From Lentzea aerocolonigenes (lineage in GTDB: Bacteria > Actinomycetota > Actinomycetes > Mycobacteriales > Pseudonocardiaceae), in NCBI RefSeq assembly GCF_000974445.1, contig NZ_BBOJ01000016.1:62001-126000 (forward strand): a stretch of DNA of 64,000 bases, written 5' to 3'. Position 1 is the stretch's first letter. Each line of letters begins with the position of its first letter. The notes below the pieces were generated by a model. The model saw nothing but the letters and a program-made list of their open reading frames with translations, was not told the origin of the DNA and searched no databases. Below, piece after piece: positions 8,758 to 16,643 of the stretch. Both the position numbers and the translations under genes were made by a program.

Positions 8758-9887
8758 GCGTGCTGATCACCGGCATCGGTGAGCTGACGACGAACAGCGA
8801 GTCCGCCGGTGACGCGCTGGTCGTCGACGGTGAGCGGATCGCGTGGGTGGGCAAGGCTTCCGAAGCTCCGGCAGCGGACTTCAAAGTCGATGTCGAGGGC
8901 CGCGCGGTGCTGCCCGGCTGGGTCGACAGCCACACCCACCTGGTCTTCGCGGGCGACCGCACCGCCGAGTTCGGCGCGCGCATGGCGGGCAAGCCGTACA
9001 CCGCGGGCGGCATCGCGGTGACCGTCGGCGCGACCAGGAACGCCACCGACGCCGAGCTGTCGGACGTCGTGCGCAGGCACGTCGCCGAGGCGTTGCGGCA
9101 GGGCACGACGTTCGTCGAGACCAAGACCGGCTACGGCCTGAACGTGGCGGACGAGGTGCGCAGCGCGCGGATCGCGGCCGAGCACGTCGACGAGGTGACG
9201 TTCCTCGGCGCCCACCTCGTCCCGCCGGGCGAGGACGCGGACACCTACGTCGAGCTGGTCCGCGGCGAGATGCTCGACGCCGTCGCACCTCTCGTGCGCT
9301 GGGCCGACGTGTTCTGCGAGAAGGGCGCCTTCGACTACGACCAGTCGAAGGCCGTGCTCATCGCGGCCAAGGAGAAGGGGCTCGGCCTGCGCGTGCACGG
9401 CAACCAGCTCGGCGAGGGACCTGGCGTCCGGCTGGCCGTCGAGCTCGGCGCCGCGTCCGTCGACCACTGCACGTACCTGTCGCAGGAGGACGTCGACGCG
9501 CTGGCCTCGTCCGACACGGTCGCCACGCTGCTCCCGGCGTGCGACCTGTCGACCCGCCAGTCGCTGCCGCCGGCCCGTGCCCTGCTGGACGCCGGTGCGA
9601 CGGTGGCGCTGGCCAGCAACTGCAATCCCGGCTCGTCCTACACGTCGTCGATGGCGTTCTGCGTGACGACGGCGGTGCTCCAGATGCGGATGAGCGTCGA
9701 GGAGGCGGTCTGGGCGGCCACGGCCGGAGGCGCGCGGGCGCTGCGCCGTGACGACGTGGGCGTCATCAGGCCTGGTGCACGCGCTGACCTCCACGTGCTG
9801 GACGCGCAGTCGATCACGCATCTGGCCTACCGTCCGGGCGTCCCGTTGACCCACTCGGTGTGGCGCAAGGGCGTACGAGCCGTCTGA
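8754..9887 (+). CDS. hutI: imidazolonepropionase
   Basis: 377 residues. Opens the imidazolone ring to give formiminoglutamate. Metal site GWVDSHTHLVFAGDR (H60, H62); ETKTGYGL is the characteristic HutI substrate segment; HGNQLGEG and ALASNCNPGSS supply the remaining ligands. It is the last gene of the coupled operon, overlapping hutF by 4 nt, and a hairpin starts 7 nt after its stop. Confidence 0.96.
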   Translation: MSVLITGIGELTTNSESAGDALVVDGERIAWVGKASEAPAADFKVDVEGRAVLPGWVDSHTHLVFAGDRTAEFGARMAGKPYTAGGIAVTVGATRNATDAELSDVVRRHVAEALRQGTTFVETKTGYGLNVADEVRSARIAAEHVDEVTFLGAHLVPPGEDADTYVELVRGEMLDAVAPLVRWADVFCEKGAFDYDQSKAVLIAAKEKGLGLRVHGNQLGEGPGVRLAVELGAASVDHCTYLSQEDVDALASSDTVATLLPACDLSTRQSLPPARALLDAGATVALASNCNPGSSYTSSMAFCVTTAVLQMRMSVEEAVWAATAGGARALRRDDVGVIRPGARADLHVLDAQSITHLAYRPGVPLTHSVWRKGVRAV

Positions 9888-9893
9888 GGCACG

Positions 9894-9923
9894 ACCCTCC
9901 GTGTGGGCCTACTGGCGGAGGGT
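9894..9923 (+). terminator. hairpin after the hut operon
   Basis: ACCCTCCG/CGGAGGGT, 8-bp perfect stem with a 14-nt loop, between hutI and the XRE regulator. No T-tract. It may terminate the hut transcript or reduce read-through. Confidence 0.55.
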
Positions 9924-9944
9924 GCGGCGCCGTACGGTGGCCCC

Positions 9945-10826
9945 GTGGTGGACTTCGCGGAGGCACTGACGAAAGCCGTCGACCGCAGCGGTCTCAGCCT
10001 CGAACGCATCCAGCACCACCTCGCCGCCCGCGGCATGCAGGTGAGCCTGTCGACGCTGAGCTACTGGCGCCGCGGCCGCAGCAGGCCGGAGCGCCCGGAG
10101 TCGTTGAAGGTCGTCGCCGCGCTGGAGGACCTGCTCGACCTCGGCGAGGGCTTCCTCACCGACCGGCTCGGCGACAAGCGGCCGCGCGGGCGGTGGGTCG
10201 GGCAGGCGATGTCCATCGAGGACATGTGGGACTCGCGCGCCACCGACCTCAGCGAGGTCATGGCGCGGATCGACCGGCTGCAGCCGACGGCGTCGACGTA
10301 CGTCAGCGTGCAGGACCGGCAGGTGATCGGCCCGGACCGCCGTGAGGTGTCGAACCGTTGCACCGGCGTCGTCCAGGCGTTGGAGGACGGTGTCGACAGG
10401 TTCCTCGCGATCCAGCTCGCCGACGCCGCGGACCTCGGGGTGCCGTCGATCGAGGCGGGACCGCCGTGCCGGCTCGGCAGGGTGCGGGGTGAGGACTCCA
10501 CCGGGTTCCTCGTCGCGGAGATCCTGTTCGACCGGATGCTCAGGGCAGGGGAGACGGCACTCGTCGACTACACGGTCCGGATGAGACCCGGTGCGGACAG
10601 CGAGGTCTGCGACCGGCGGTTCCTGCGGCCGGTGGGCGAGTACACGCTGCAGATCGACTTCCACCCGGACGCGGTGCCCGCGCGCTGTTACGAGTTCGCT
10701 CGGCCCTCGTTGCAGGAACCGGAAACCGCGCTGAACGACCTGTGGATCGGGACGACCGCTTCGACGCACATCCACGTGCGGAACGTGAAGCCCGGAATCT
10801 GTGGAGTGCGGTGGGAGTGGGAGTAG
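9945..10826 (+). CDS. XRE-type helix-turn-helix regulator
   Basis: 293 residues from the GTG at 9945 (or the next GTG at 9948). Residues about 14-63 form an XRE-like HTH (GLSLERIQHHLAARGMQVSLSTLSYWRRGRSRPER). The remaining 220 residues form an uncharacterised domain found with this HTH in actinobacteria, rich in beta strands and ending TTASTHIHVRNVKPGICGVRWEWE. It follows hutI by about 57 nt in the same orientation and is the best candidate in the window for a hut regulator; nothing in the sequence proves this. The stop codon lies inside a perfect hairpin. Confidence 0.8.
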   Translation: MVDFAEALTKAVDRSGLSLERIQHHLAARGMQVSLSTLSYWRRGRSRPERPESLKVVAALEDLLDLGEGFLTDRLGDKRPRGRWVGQAMSIEDMWDSRATDLSEVMARIDRLQPTASTYVSVQDRQVIGPDRREVSNRCTGVVQALEDGVDRFLAIQLADAADLGVPSIEAGPPCRLGRVRGEDSTGFLVAEILFDRMLRAGETALVDYTVRMRPGADSEVCDRRFLRPVGEYTLQIDFHPDAVPARCYEFARPSLQEPETALNDLWIGTTASTHIHVRNVKPGICGVRWEWE

Positions 10827-10849
10827 CCGCTACTCCCACTCCCACCGCA
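10807..10849. terminator. perfect 20-bp hairpin overlapping the XRE stop codon
   Basis: A 20-nt arm at 10807-10826 pairs perfectly with 10830-10849 around a 3-nt CCG loop. The left arm contains the last codons and stop of the XRE gene (RWEWE-stop). The right arm read on the minus strand gives the same RWEWE-stop. This is a strong bidirectional terminator candidate. Confidence 0.85.
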
Positions 10850-11331
10850 AGCGCCCCCAGTCGATCGACGAGCCAGGCCGAGCCGCATTCGGCCTGCCCG
10901 TCGAGGGCGCCCAGGACGGCCGTCGCCGCTGCAGGGTTGCGGTGACGGCAGGTCAGTGGGCCTTCGGCGATCAGGTTCGTTGAATCCGTGCTGATGCCGG
11001 TCAGCTCGTTCGGTGTCGCCGCGAGAAAACTAACGCGACCTGTGGGTTGGGCGACAGGTTCGAAACTTCAGTTCTCAACTCTGTCAAAACTGTGGCGGAG
11101 CCCGGCCGGGCGGACGCGAAGTGCTGGGCCCGGCCTCGGCACCGCCCAGTCGTGAGAGCGCTCCCACAAGAATCGTATATGAAAGTTGCCAGTAGAAAAA
11201 CAGTCGAGGAAACGTTTGCGGAACGCCGGTTGCCGCCAAACGGGTCAAGGTCGACTGCTGATTCAGATCGTTGTTTTGCGGAGTGGCGGCGGTAGACTCG
11301 CCGGAAGTTGAAATTTCTAGGAGAGTGAATT
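10850..11331. other. intergenic region upstream of the solute-binding lipoprotein gene
   Basis: About 480 nt without a convincing gene. The first 180 nt keep a coding-like composition on the minus strand but have no start or recognisable product. From about 11000 the sequence becomes less GC-rich and looks regulatory. A promoter-like TTGTTT (11271-11276), 16-nt spacer, TAGACT (11293-11298) lies 33 nt before the TTG start, and a Shine-Dalgarno AGGAG is at 11319-11323. Confidence 0.5.
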
Positions 11332-12576
11332 TTGTCCGCAAATCCTCGCAGGGTTCTTTCCTTGGTCGTGACCGCGGCTCTTCTGGCTGCGTGCGGCGAA
11401 ACCGGTGGAGGCGTGAGCTCCACCGAAAGCTTTCACGGCGGACCCGGAGTGACGCAGGACAAGATCCGCCTCGGCGTTCTGAGCGACCTCTCCGGCCCGT
11501 TTGCTTCGGGTGGCAGGAACGTCACCGAAGGTAATCAGCTCTTCGTCAACGAAGTGAATTCCAAAGGTGGTATCTGCGGCAGAAAAGTCGAACTGATCGT
11601 GCGTGACCACGCCTTCGACACCGAAAAGGGCAAAAAGGAGTACCTGTCCCTGGAGCCAGAGGTGCTCGGGTTCGTCCAGATCGTCGGAGCGCAGATCACC
11701 CAGTCGATCGAGGACGACGTTCTCCACCAGCAGGTGCTGACGGCGCCGACGTCGTGGAACAGCGCCTTGCTCGACAACCCGTACATGATGGTGGTCGGAG
11801 CGACCTACAAGGTCGACGTCATGAACGGCCTCGAATACCTGATGCGGCAGGGCCTGCTCAGTCGCGGCGACACGGTGGGCCACCTGCGCATCAGCGATGA
11901 GAAGGAATACGGTGACGACGCCGTCGCCGGCAGCACCTTCGCTGTCACGCAACTCGGCCTCAACCTGACGAAAGCCGCACTCCAGAACGCTGATCCGGAC
12001 ATGTCGCCGGGGATCGCGGCTCTCAAGCAGGCCGGCGCGAAGGCACTCGTCCTGAGCACCAACCCGCGGCAGACAGCGAGTGCCGTCGCCGCCGCCGCGC
12101 AGCTCGGGCTCGCCGTGCCGATCATCATCAACAATCCGGGTTTCGCGCCTGAGCTGCTGCAGGGACAACTCGCGCCGATCATGGAGCGTCAGGTTTTCGT
12201 GCTCTCATCGGTCGCCCCCTTCGACGCCGCGATCCCCGGCCCCCGCCAGGTCGCGGCGGAGTACCGGTCGACATTTCCGCAGGGAACTCCGTCCATGGCG
12301 GTCAACTACGGCTACCTGGTCGGGTTGAGCTTCGGCTCGGTGCTGAAGAGAGCCTGCGAGCACAAGGACTTCTCACGCGAAGGCGTGCTCAAGGCGTTCC
12401 GCGAGGTCAACAGCGTGGAATCGGGAGGGACGTCCGTTCCGCTGAGGTTCTCCATCACCGGCAGGCCGTCCGCGACGGAGACGTTCGTTCTCCGGCCCGA
12501 CTCCAAGGTGCAGGGAGGGCTCACGATCGTCGCGAACCAGTTCGAGTCGGAGGTCAGCAGAAGAGCCGGCCGGTGA
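11332..12576 (+). CDS. branched-chain amino-acid-type ABC transporter substrate-binding lipoprotein
   Basis: 414 residues starting at a TTG 8 nt after AGGAG. A lipoprotein signal peptide ends in LLAAC with the lipidated cysteine at about residue 21. The mature part is a periplasmic-binding-protein type I fold: IRLGVLSDLSGPFASGGRNVTEGNQLFVNEVNSKGGICGRKVELIVRDH at the N-terminus is characteristic of LivJ-like proteins. No permease or ATPase gene is adjacent, so the transporter it feeds, or a purely sensory role, is unknown. Its base composition is slightly less GC-rich than the flanks. Confidence 0.88.
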   Translation: MSANPRRVLSLVVTAALLAACGETGGGVSSTESFHGGPGVTQDKIRLGVLSDLSGPFASGGRNVTEGNQLFVNEVNSKGGICGRKVELIVRDHAFDTEKGKKEYLSLEPEVLGFVQIVGAQITQSIEDDVLHQQVLTAPTSWNSALLDNPYMMVVGATYKVDVMNGLEYLMRQGLLSRGDTVGHLRISDEKEYGDDAVAGSTFAVTQLGLNLTKAALQNADPDMSPGIAALKQAGAKALVLSTNPRQTASAVAAAAQLGLAVPIIINNPGFAPELLQGQLAPIMERQVFVLSSVAPFDAAIPGPRQVAAEYRSTFPQGTPSMAVNYGYLVGLSFGSVLKRACEHKDFSREGVLKAFREVNSVESGGTSVPLRFSITGRPSATETFVLRPDSKVQGGLTIVANQFESEVSRRAGR

Positions 12577-12604
12577 TGCCTGGAGCAACTCCACGTGGCA
12601 TCAC
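12573..12604 (+). terminator. two-tier hairpin at the end of the binding-protein gene
   Basis: GTGATGCC (12573-12580) pairs with GGCATCAC (12597-12604). Inside it TGGAG-CAA-CTCCA continues the stem, leaving a 3-nt bulge. The stop codon lies in the left arm. Confidence 0.65.
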
Positions 12605-12631
12605 GCCGTGCCGCGGGGCAGGGTGGACGGC

Positions 12632-13624
12632 ATGGAGTACACGAACCTCGGCCGCAGCGGTCTGTCCGTCTCCCGCCTGTGCCTCGGCACGATGAACTTC
12701 GGTCCCGAGACGACCGAGGCCGACAGCCACGCGATCATGGACCGGGCCCACGAGCACGGCCTGAACTTCTTCGACACGGCCAACGTCTACGGCTGGAAGC
12801 AGGGCGAGGGCGTCACCGAGCAGATCATCGGCCGGTGGTTCGCCCAGGGCGGCAACCGTCGCGAAAGGACGGTCGTCGCCACCAAGCTCTACGGCAGCAT
12901 GGGCGACTGGCCCAACGACAACAAGCTCTCGGCGCTGAACATCCGCCGCGCCGCCGACGCCTCGTTGAAGCGCCTGCAGACGGACTACATCGACCTGTAC
13001 CAGATGCACCACGTCGACCGGGACACGCCGTGGGACGAGATCTGGGAAGCCTTCTCCGTGCTGCGCCAGCAGGGCAAGGTCATCTACTTCGGCTCGTCGA
13101 ACTTCGCGGGCTGGCACATCGCCCAGGCGCAGGAAGCCGCACGCACGCGCGGATTCCTCGGCCTGGTGTCCGAGCAGTCGATCTACAACCTGATGACCCG
13201 CTGGGTGGAGCTGGAAGTCCTGCCTGCTGCTCGGCACTACGGCCTCGGCGTCATCCCGTGGTCGCCGCTGCACGGCGGTCTGCTCGGCGGCGTGTTGCGC
13301 AAGCAGCGCGAGGGCGGCGGCTCGCGCAGCTCGTCCGGCCGTGCCGCGGATGCGTTGGAGAAGCACCGCGACACGATCGACGCCTACGAGAAGCTCTGCG
13401 CGGAGCTCGGCGAGGACCCGGCCAACGTCGGCCTCGCCTGGCTGCTGCACCAGGACGGGGTGACGGCACCGATCATCGGGCCGCGCACCGCCGAGCAGCT
13501 CGACAACTCGTTGCGGGCGGCGGAGCTGAAGCTGGACGCGGAGGTGCTGGCCAAGCTGGACGAACTGTTCCCGGCACCGGCTCCGAACGGGTCGAAGCCG
13601 GCCCCGGAGGCCTACGCCTGGTGA
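12632..13624 (+). CDS. aldo/keto reductase
   Basis: 330 residues, a TIM-barrel NADPH-dependent oxidoreductase. The catalytic tetrad is visible: D48 and Y53 in FFDTANVYGWK, K85 in VVATKLYG, H126 in DLYQMHHVD. The C-terminal GPRTAEQLDNSLRAAELKLD motif is the usual cofactor-clamp region of the MocA/Tas/YajO-like AKRs. The ATG at 12632 (MEYTNLGRSGLSVSRLCLG) is chosen over an upstream ATG because it gives the canonical N-terminus and follows GGTGGA. It converges with the NACHT gene, one base apart. The physiological substrate is unknown. Confidence 0.93.
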   Translation: MEYTNLGRSGLSVSRLCLGTMNFGPETTEADSHAIMDRAHEHGLNFFDTANVYGWKQGEGVTEQIIGRWFAQGGNRRERTVVATKLYGSMGDWPNDNKLSALNIRRAADASLKRLQTDYIDLYQMHHVDRDTPWDEIWEAFSVLRQQGKVIYFGSSNFAGWHIAQAQEAARTRGFLGLVSEQSIYNLMTRWVELEVLPAARHYGLGVIPWSPLHGGLLGGVLRKQREGGGSRSSSGRAADALEKHRDTIDAYEKLCAELGEDPANVGLAWLLHQDGVTAPIIGPRTAEQLDNSLRAAELKLDAEVLAKLDELFPAPAPNGSKPAPEAYAW

Positions 13625-13625
13625 G

Positions 13626-16277
13626 CTAGTCCGTGGCGAGCACGATCGTCTCTGTCGCGCGGAGCCTGCCGTCGACGCGTCGTTGAAGCAACGACACGCC
13701 GGCGGCGATCCGCCGGAGGATCTCCGACTCAGCCTTCTCAGCCTCGACCGCGAGGCACATCGCGGTGATTCTGAGCTCCGCGGCGAGGTCGGGAGTGAGC
13801 GGCTTGACCCGCCGGAACACGGACCGGCACACGGTCACGAAGTCACTCTTGTTCGCTTCGCCCCAAGCCGTGAGCGTCATGTCCTGCACCAGCTCGACCA
13901 TGTCCGCAACGGTGTTCGGCGGCACGACGTAGACGCTCTGGCCGTTGCTCACCACCTCGATGAAGTGCTCCCGGAACCGCTCCCTGGACTTCAGTGACCT
14001 GGAGTTCTCGGACAACTCGATGGTCCTGGTCAGCGCTGAGCCAACCAGTTCGCGGATCGGCAGGGATCCCAGCTTCAGCACCTGAGGGATTGATGTCCAC
14101 ACGCGTGGTGTCCATCCCTCCCCGAATTGGACGCCGATGAAGTGTTCGCAGAACCCGACCACAGCGGGCACAAAAGCGAAGTCGTCGTAAAGATCCTCGT
14201 ACAGGACCTGGGATTTGATCGCGTACTGAGCAGGATCGTGCGGCCAGGGCTTGGTTCCTTCCGCCGTCCACGTGCTGAGGGCGCTGAGCTTGTGCCGCAC
14301 CGGTGACGACTCCAGCTCGGCCGCGCGAGGCAGCCGGAATCCGAGCTCGTTCCCGCTGAGGTCGTTGACCCAGCTGATGAACGCTTGGGCATCGTCGAGC
14401 CGGATGCCGACGATCGGGTCCGTCGGCTCGCCGATCGGTGCGTCGGGTTCGCGACCTGGATATTCAGTGCAGAACAACCGGTAGAGGTCGGTGGAGACGG
14501 GCTCCGACCAGGTTCGAGTCCCTTCCGCGGTGCGCACGAGTTTGCGGGCGTGTCTCGCCACCACGACGCCGAGCATGAGGTCGCGCACCTGCGGGTCCCT
14601 GATCTTGTTCTTGAACACGCCCACCAGCAGCGCGTCCAGTTGGGTGCGCAGCTCCGGTGCGAGGTCACTGCCCTGTTCCGCGCAGTCGAACGCCAAGGAC
14701 AGCGCCGCCGCGGTTCTCGAGCCGAGGCACGCCTCGACGACCGGATCGGCGTTGGAGCGGGCGACGTGCATGAGCGTGGTCTCGCGCCACCACACGTCGT
14801 TCACGTTCGTCACGAGGATCTCGGTCAGCTGCTTCTCACGGATGTGGTGTGCCGCGAGGTACTCCTGGAACGTCAGGTGTGCGAAGGCGTAGCTGTCGCG
14901 CTCACGTTCGAGCAGCAGACCGCTCGACGTGATCTCGGACAGGAAGTCCCGGACGTCCATCCCCGCTGCCATGCGCCGCAAGAACGGCCGCAGCTCCAAC
15001 GCCATCTCGTCCCGCGTGACGTCCCGGACCTTCCGCTTCATCATCCAGAACGCGAGGCTGCTCAACAGGATCAGCTTCTGGTCGCCGGTGAGCTCCGACT
15101 TGAGATTCTTGGCCTCCTGCCGCCGCCACAACAGGACCTGGCAGATCTCGCTGTAGAGGTCGACGCGGCTGCCCGGGAGCGCGCCGCGGAACTTGTGCAC
15201 GTTGGAGATCATGGTCAGCAGCAACGGGTTCACGGTCAGCTCGTAGAGCACCGGGTTGTGGTGCAGGCGTTCGAGCAGGTCGTCCGCCTCCTGCGCGGCC
15301 CGTCGCGTCACGTCCGCGGACCTGGCCCCGGTACTGCGTTGTTCGAACGCGAGGTACCAGCCGCGCACGAACCGGCTCACCTGCTCGTCGGTGAACCCGC
15401 GGACCTGCACCACGGTCGCCCCGGCCACCGGCGCGGACTGGTACCCGTGCGGCCGGGACGAGATCACGAAGTCGTTCAACGGGAACTGCGCGATCTGGCG
15501 CTCGACCCAGTCCGCGACCTCGTGCCGGTTCTCCTGGTCGGCCACCTCGTCCAGGCCGTCGAGGAGGACCACACATGCACCGGTCCGCAGTTTCTCCGCG
15601 AACCAGCCGGGCGGCGCGCTCTTGTGGACCTGCTGGATCAGGTTCGGCAGCGCGGTGCCCTCGGTGATCGCCTGAACGTGATCCCGCAGGTAGAGCAGAA
15701 CCGGCAGGCGCCGACGCCGGCGGCCCTTGCGGCAGATGAGCAGGGCGGTGTGCCGCAGGAGAGTCGTCTTCCCGCAACCGGGCGGCCCGATCACCGCGAG
15801 CACGACAGGATCGGGTCGGTCGATCAGATCGCCGATGAACCGCCTCGCCGGGTCGAGCTGTCGCTGTCCCAGCACACCGGACGCCACAGTGGACGGTTCG
15901 CTGTAGACGAGGCTGACGTCGACGAACACCTCGTCGAGCTGCGGCGTGTAGAACCCGACGGTGGCCAGGCCCTTGAGATCGATGAACCGCAGGTTGCCCA
16001 GGACCGCCTCCCGGTACCGGCGGTCGTACCGGGAGAACCGGCGCCGGGCGCCCTGGTCGATCCGGTCGGCCAGCGGGTCCTTCCACCGGTTGCGCAGCTC
16101 GTCGGCCGTACCGCCGACGAGTCTGCCCACGAAACCCGTGCCCAGCACCAGGACCTCGTAGCCGGCGAACACCAGGAGCGCCTGGACCGGGTGCGTCTTG
16201 GCCCAGCTCTGCAGGAAGGCGAAGGCGGCGGCCGGTGGAGCGATGGCGGCGGCGAGCAGGCCGAGGATCTTGCCCAT
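13626..16277 (-). CDS. NACHT-domain NTPase with FGE/SUMF1-like C-terminal region (STAND/NLR-like)
   Basis: 883 residues. Hydrophobic N-terminal segments at about 6-22 and 31-52 may insert in the membrane. Walker A GPPGCGKT is at 164-171, Walker B VVLLDGLDEV at 236-245, the sensor segment VISSRP at about 271-276, and the NPLLLTMI and FAHLTFQEYLAAHHI motifs (about 350 and 465-479) are typical of NACHT modules. Residues about 593-675 (PIVGIRLDDAQAFISWVNDLSG followed by LGFRLPRAAELE) resemble the formylglycine-generating-enzyme fold used as a binding domain in bacterial conflict proteins. It stands alone between unrelated genes. A defence or signalling role is inference from the family. Confidence 0.85.
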   Translation of the reverse strand: MGKILGLLAAAIAPPAAAFAFLQSWAKTHPVQALLVFAGYEVLVLGTGFVGRLVGGTADELRNRWKDPLADRIDQGARRRFSRYDRRYREAVLGNLRFIDLKGLATVGFYTPQLDEVFVDVSLVYSEPSTVASGVLGQRQLDPARRFIGDLIDRPDPVVLAVIGPPGCGKTTLLRHTALLICRKGRRRRRLPVLLYLRDHVQAITEGTALPNLIQQVHKSAPPGWFAEKLRTGACVVLLDGLDEVADQENRHEVADWVERQIAQFPLNDFVISSRPHGYQSAPVAGATVVQVRGFTDEQVSRFVRGWYLAFEQRSTGARSADVTRRAAQEADDLLERLHHNPVLYELTVNPLLLTMISNVHKFRGALPGSRVDLYSEICQVLLWRRQEAKNLKSELTGDQKLILLSSLAFWMMKRKVRDVTRDEMALELRPFLRRMAAGMDVRDFLSEITSSGLLLERERDSYAFAHLTFQEYLAAHHIREKQLTEILVTNVNDVWWRETTLMHVARSNADPVVEACLGSRTAAALSLAFDCAEQGSDLAPELRTQLDALLVGVFKNKIRDPQVRDLMLGVVVARHARKLVRTAEGTRTWSEPVSTDLYRLFCTEYPGREPDAPIGEPTDPIVGIRLDDAQAFISWVNDLSGNELGFRLPRAAELESSPVRHKLSALSTWTAEGTKPWPHDPAQYAIKSQVLYEDLYDDFAFVPAVVGFCEHFIGVQFGEGWTPRVWTSIPQVLKLGSLPIRELVGSALTRTIELSENSRSLKSRERFREHFIEVVSNGQSVYVVPPNTVADMVELVQDMTLTAWGEANKSDFVTVCRSVFRRVKPLTPDLAAELRITAMCLAVEAEKAESEILRRIAAGVSLLQRRVDGRLRATETIVLATD

Positions 16278-16360
16278 GTCACGATCATCGCGCAGAGTGC
16301 CCGAAGCACTACGCTATTCGACGTGACTGGGCTACGAGGCCTGCGTCGAGGCCCTGAGTC

Positions 16361-16378
16361 CGAGCACGAGCGTGCTCG
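16361..16378 (-). terminator. hairpin downstream of the DUF6104 gene
   Basis: CGAGCACG/CGTGCTCG around a 2-nt centre, 6 nt beyond the stop of the small gene on the minus strand. It is a plausible terminator without a T-tract. Confidence 0.45.
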
Positions 16379-16384
16379 ATGCGG

Positions 16385-16564
16385 TCAGTCCTCGAAGTCG
16401 TCGTCGTCGCGCGCCAGGAACGTGGCGAAGCGCTCGATCGGCGTTTCGAAGTCCGGGTTGGCGTCGACGAACTCGCGCAGCTTGTCGGCGAGCCACGCGA
16501 AGGTGACCTCTTCCTCGCCGCGCCGCTTCTCGAGCTCCTCGATGCCGCGATCGGTGTGATACAT
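16385..16564 (-). CDS. small DUF6104-type protein
   Basis: 59 residues: starts MYHTDRGIEELEKRRGEEEV, then TFAWLADKLREFVD, and ends in an acidic ARDDDDFED tail. AGGAG lies 9 nt before the ATG. This small acidic protein follows kgd in many actinobacteria and matches the DUF6104 family as I know it. No function is known. It is read in the same direction as kgd but a strong terminator separates them. Confidence 0.8.
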   Translation of the reverse strand: MYHTDRGIEELEKRRGEEEVTFAWLADKLREFVDANPDFETPIERFATFLARDDDDFED

Positions 16565-16586
16565 GGGAAAACTCCTGTGAGGGCTT

Positions 16587-16627
16587 AGAAAACGAGCCGC
16601 CGGACCCCGAGGGAATCCGGCGGCTCG
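16587..16627 (-). terminator. rho-independent terminator of kgd
   Basis: CGAGCCGCCGGA (16593-16604) pairs with TCCGGCGGCTCG (16616-16627), a perfect 12-bp stem with an 11-nt loop. On the minus strand it is followed directly by a TTTT run. It lies 16 nt after the kgd stop and is one of the few classical intrinsic terminators in the window. Confidence 0.9.
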
Positions 16628-16643
16628 CTCGTTCAGTACTGGC

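Noticed and set aside
10850..11040. Minus-strand open stretch with coding-like codons (includes LIAEGPLTCRHRNPAAATAVLGALDG)
   Set aside because: No start, no stop before the antisense of the XRE gene, and no recognisable family; kept only as a possible decayed gene.
11332..12576. A full branched-chain amino-acid transport operon
   Set aside because: Only the binding protein is present; the neighbours are an aldo/keto reductase and an XRE regulator.
13626..16277. A diversity-generating retroelement linked to the FGE-like region
   Set aside because: No reverse transcriptase gene or template repeat is found in the neighbourhood.
14385..16559. Plus-strand open frame of about 720 codons opposite the NACHT gene
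   Set aside because: Composition is that of an antisense shadow; the minus frame has recognisable motifs and the plus frame has none.
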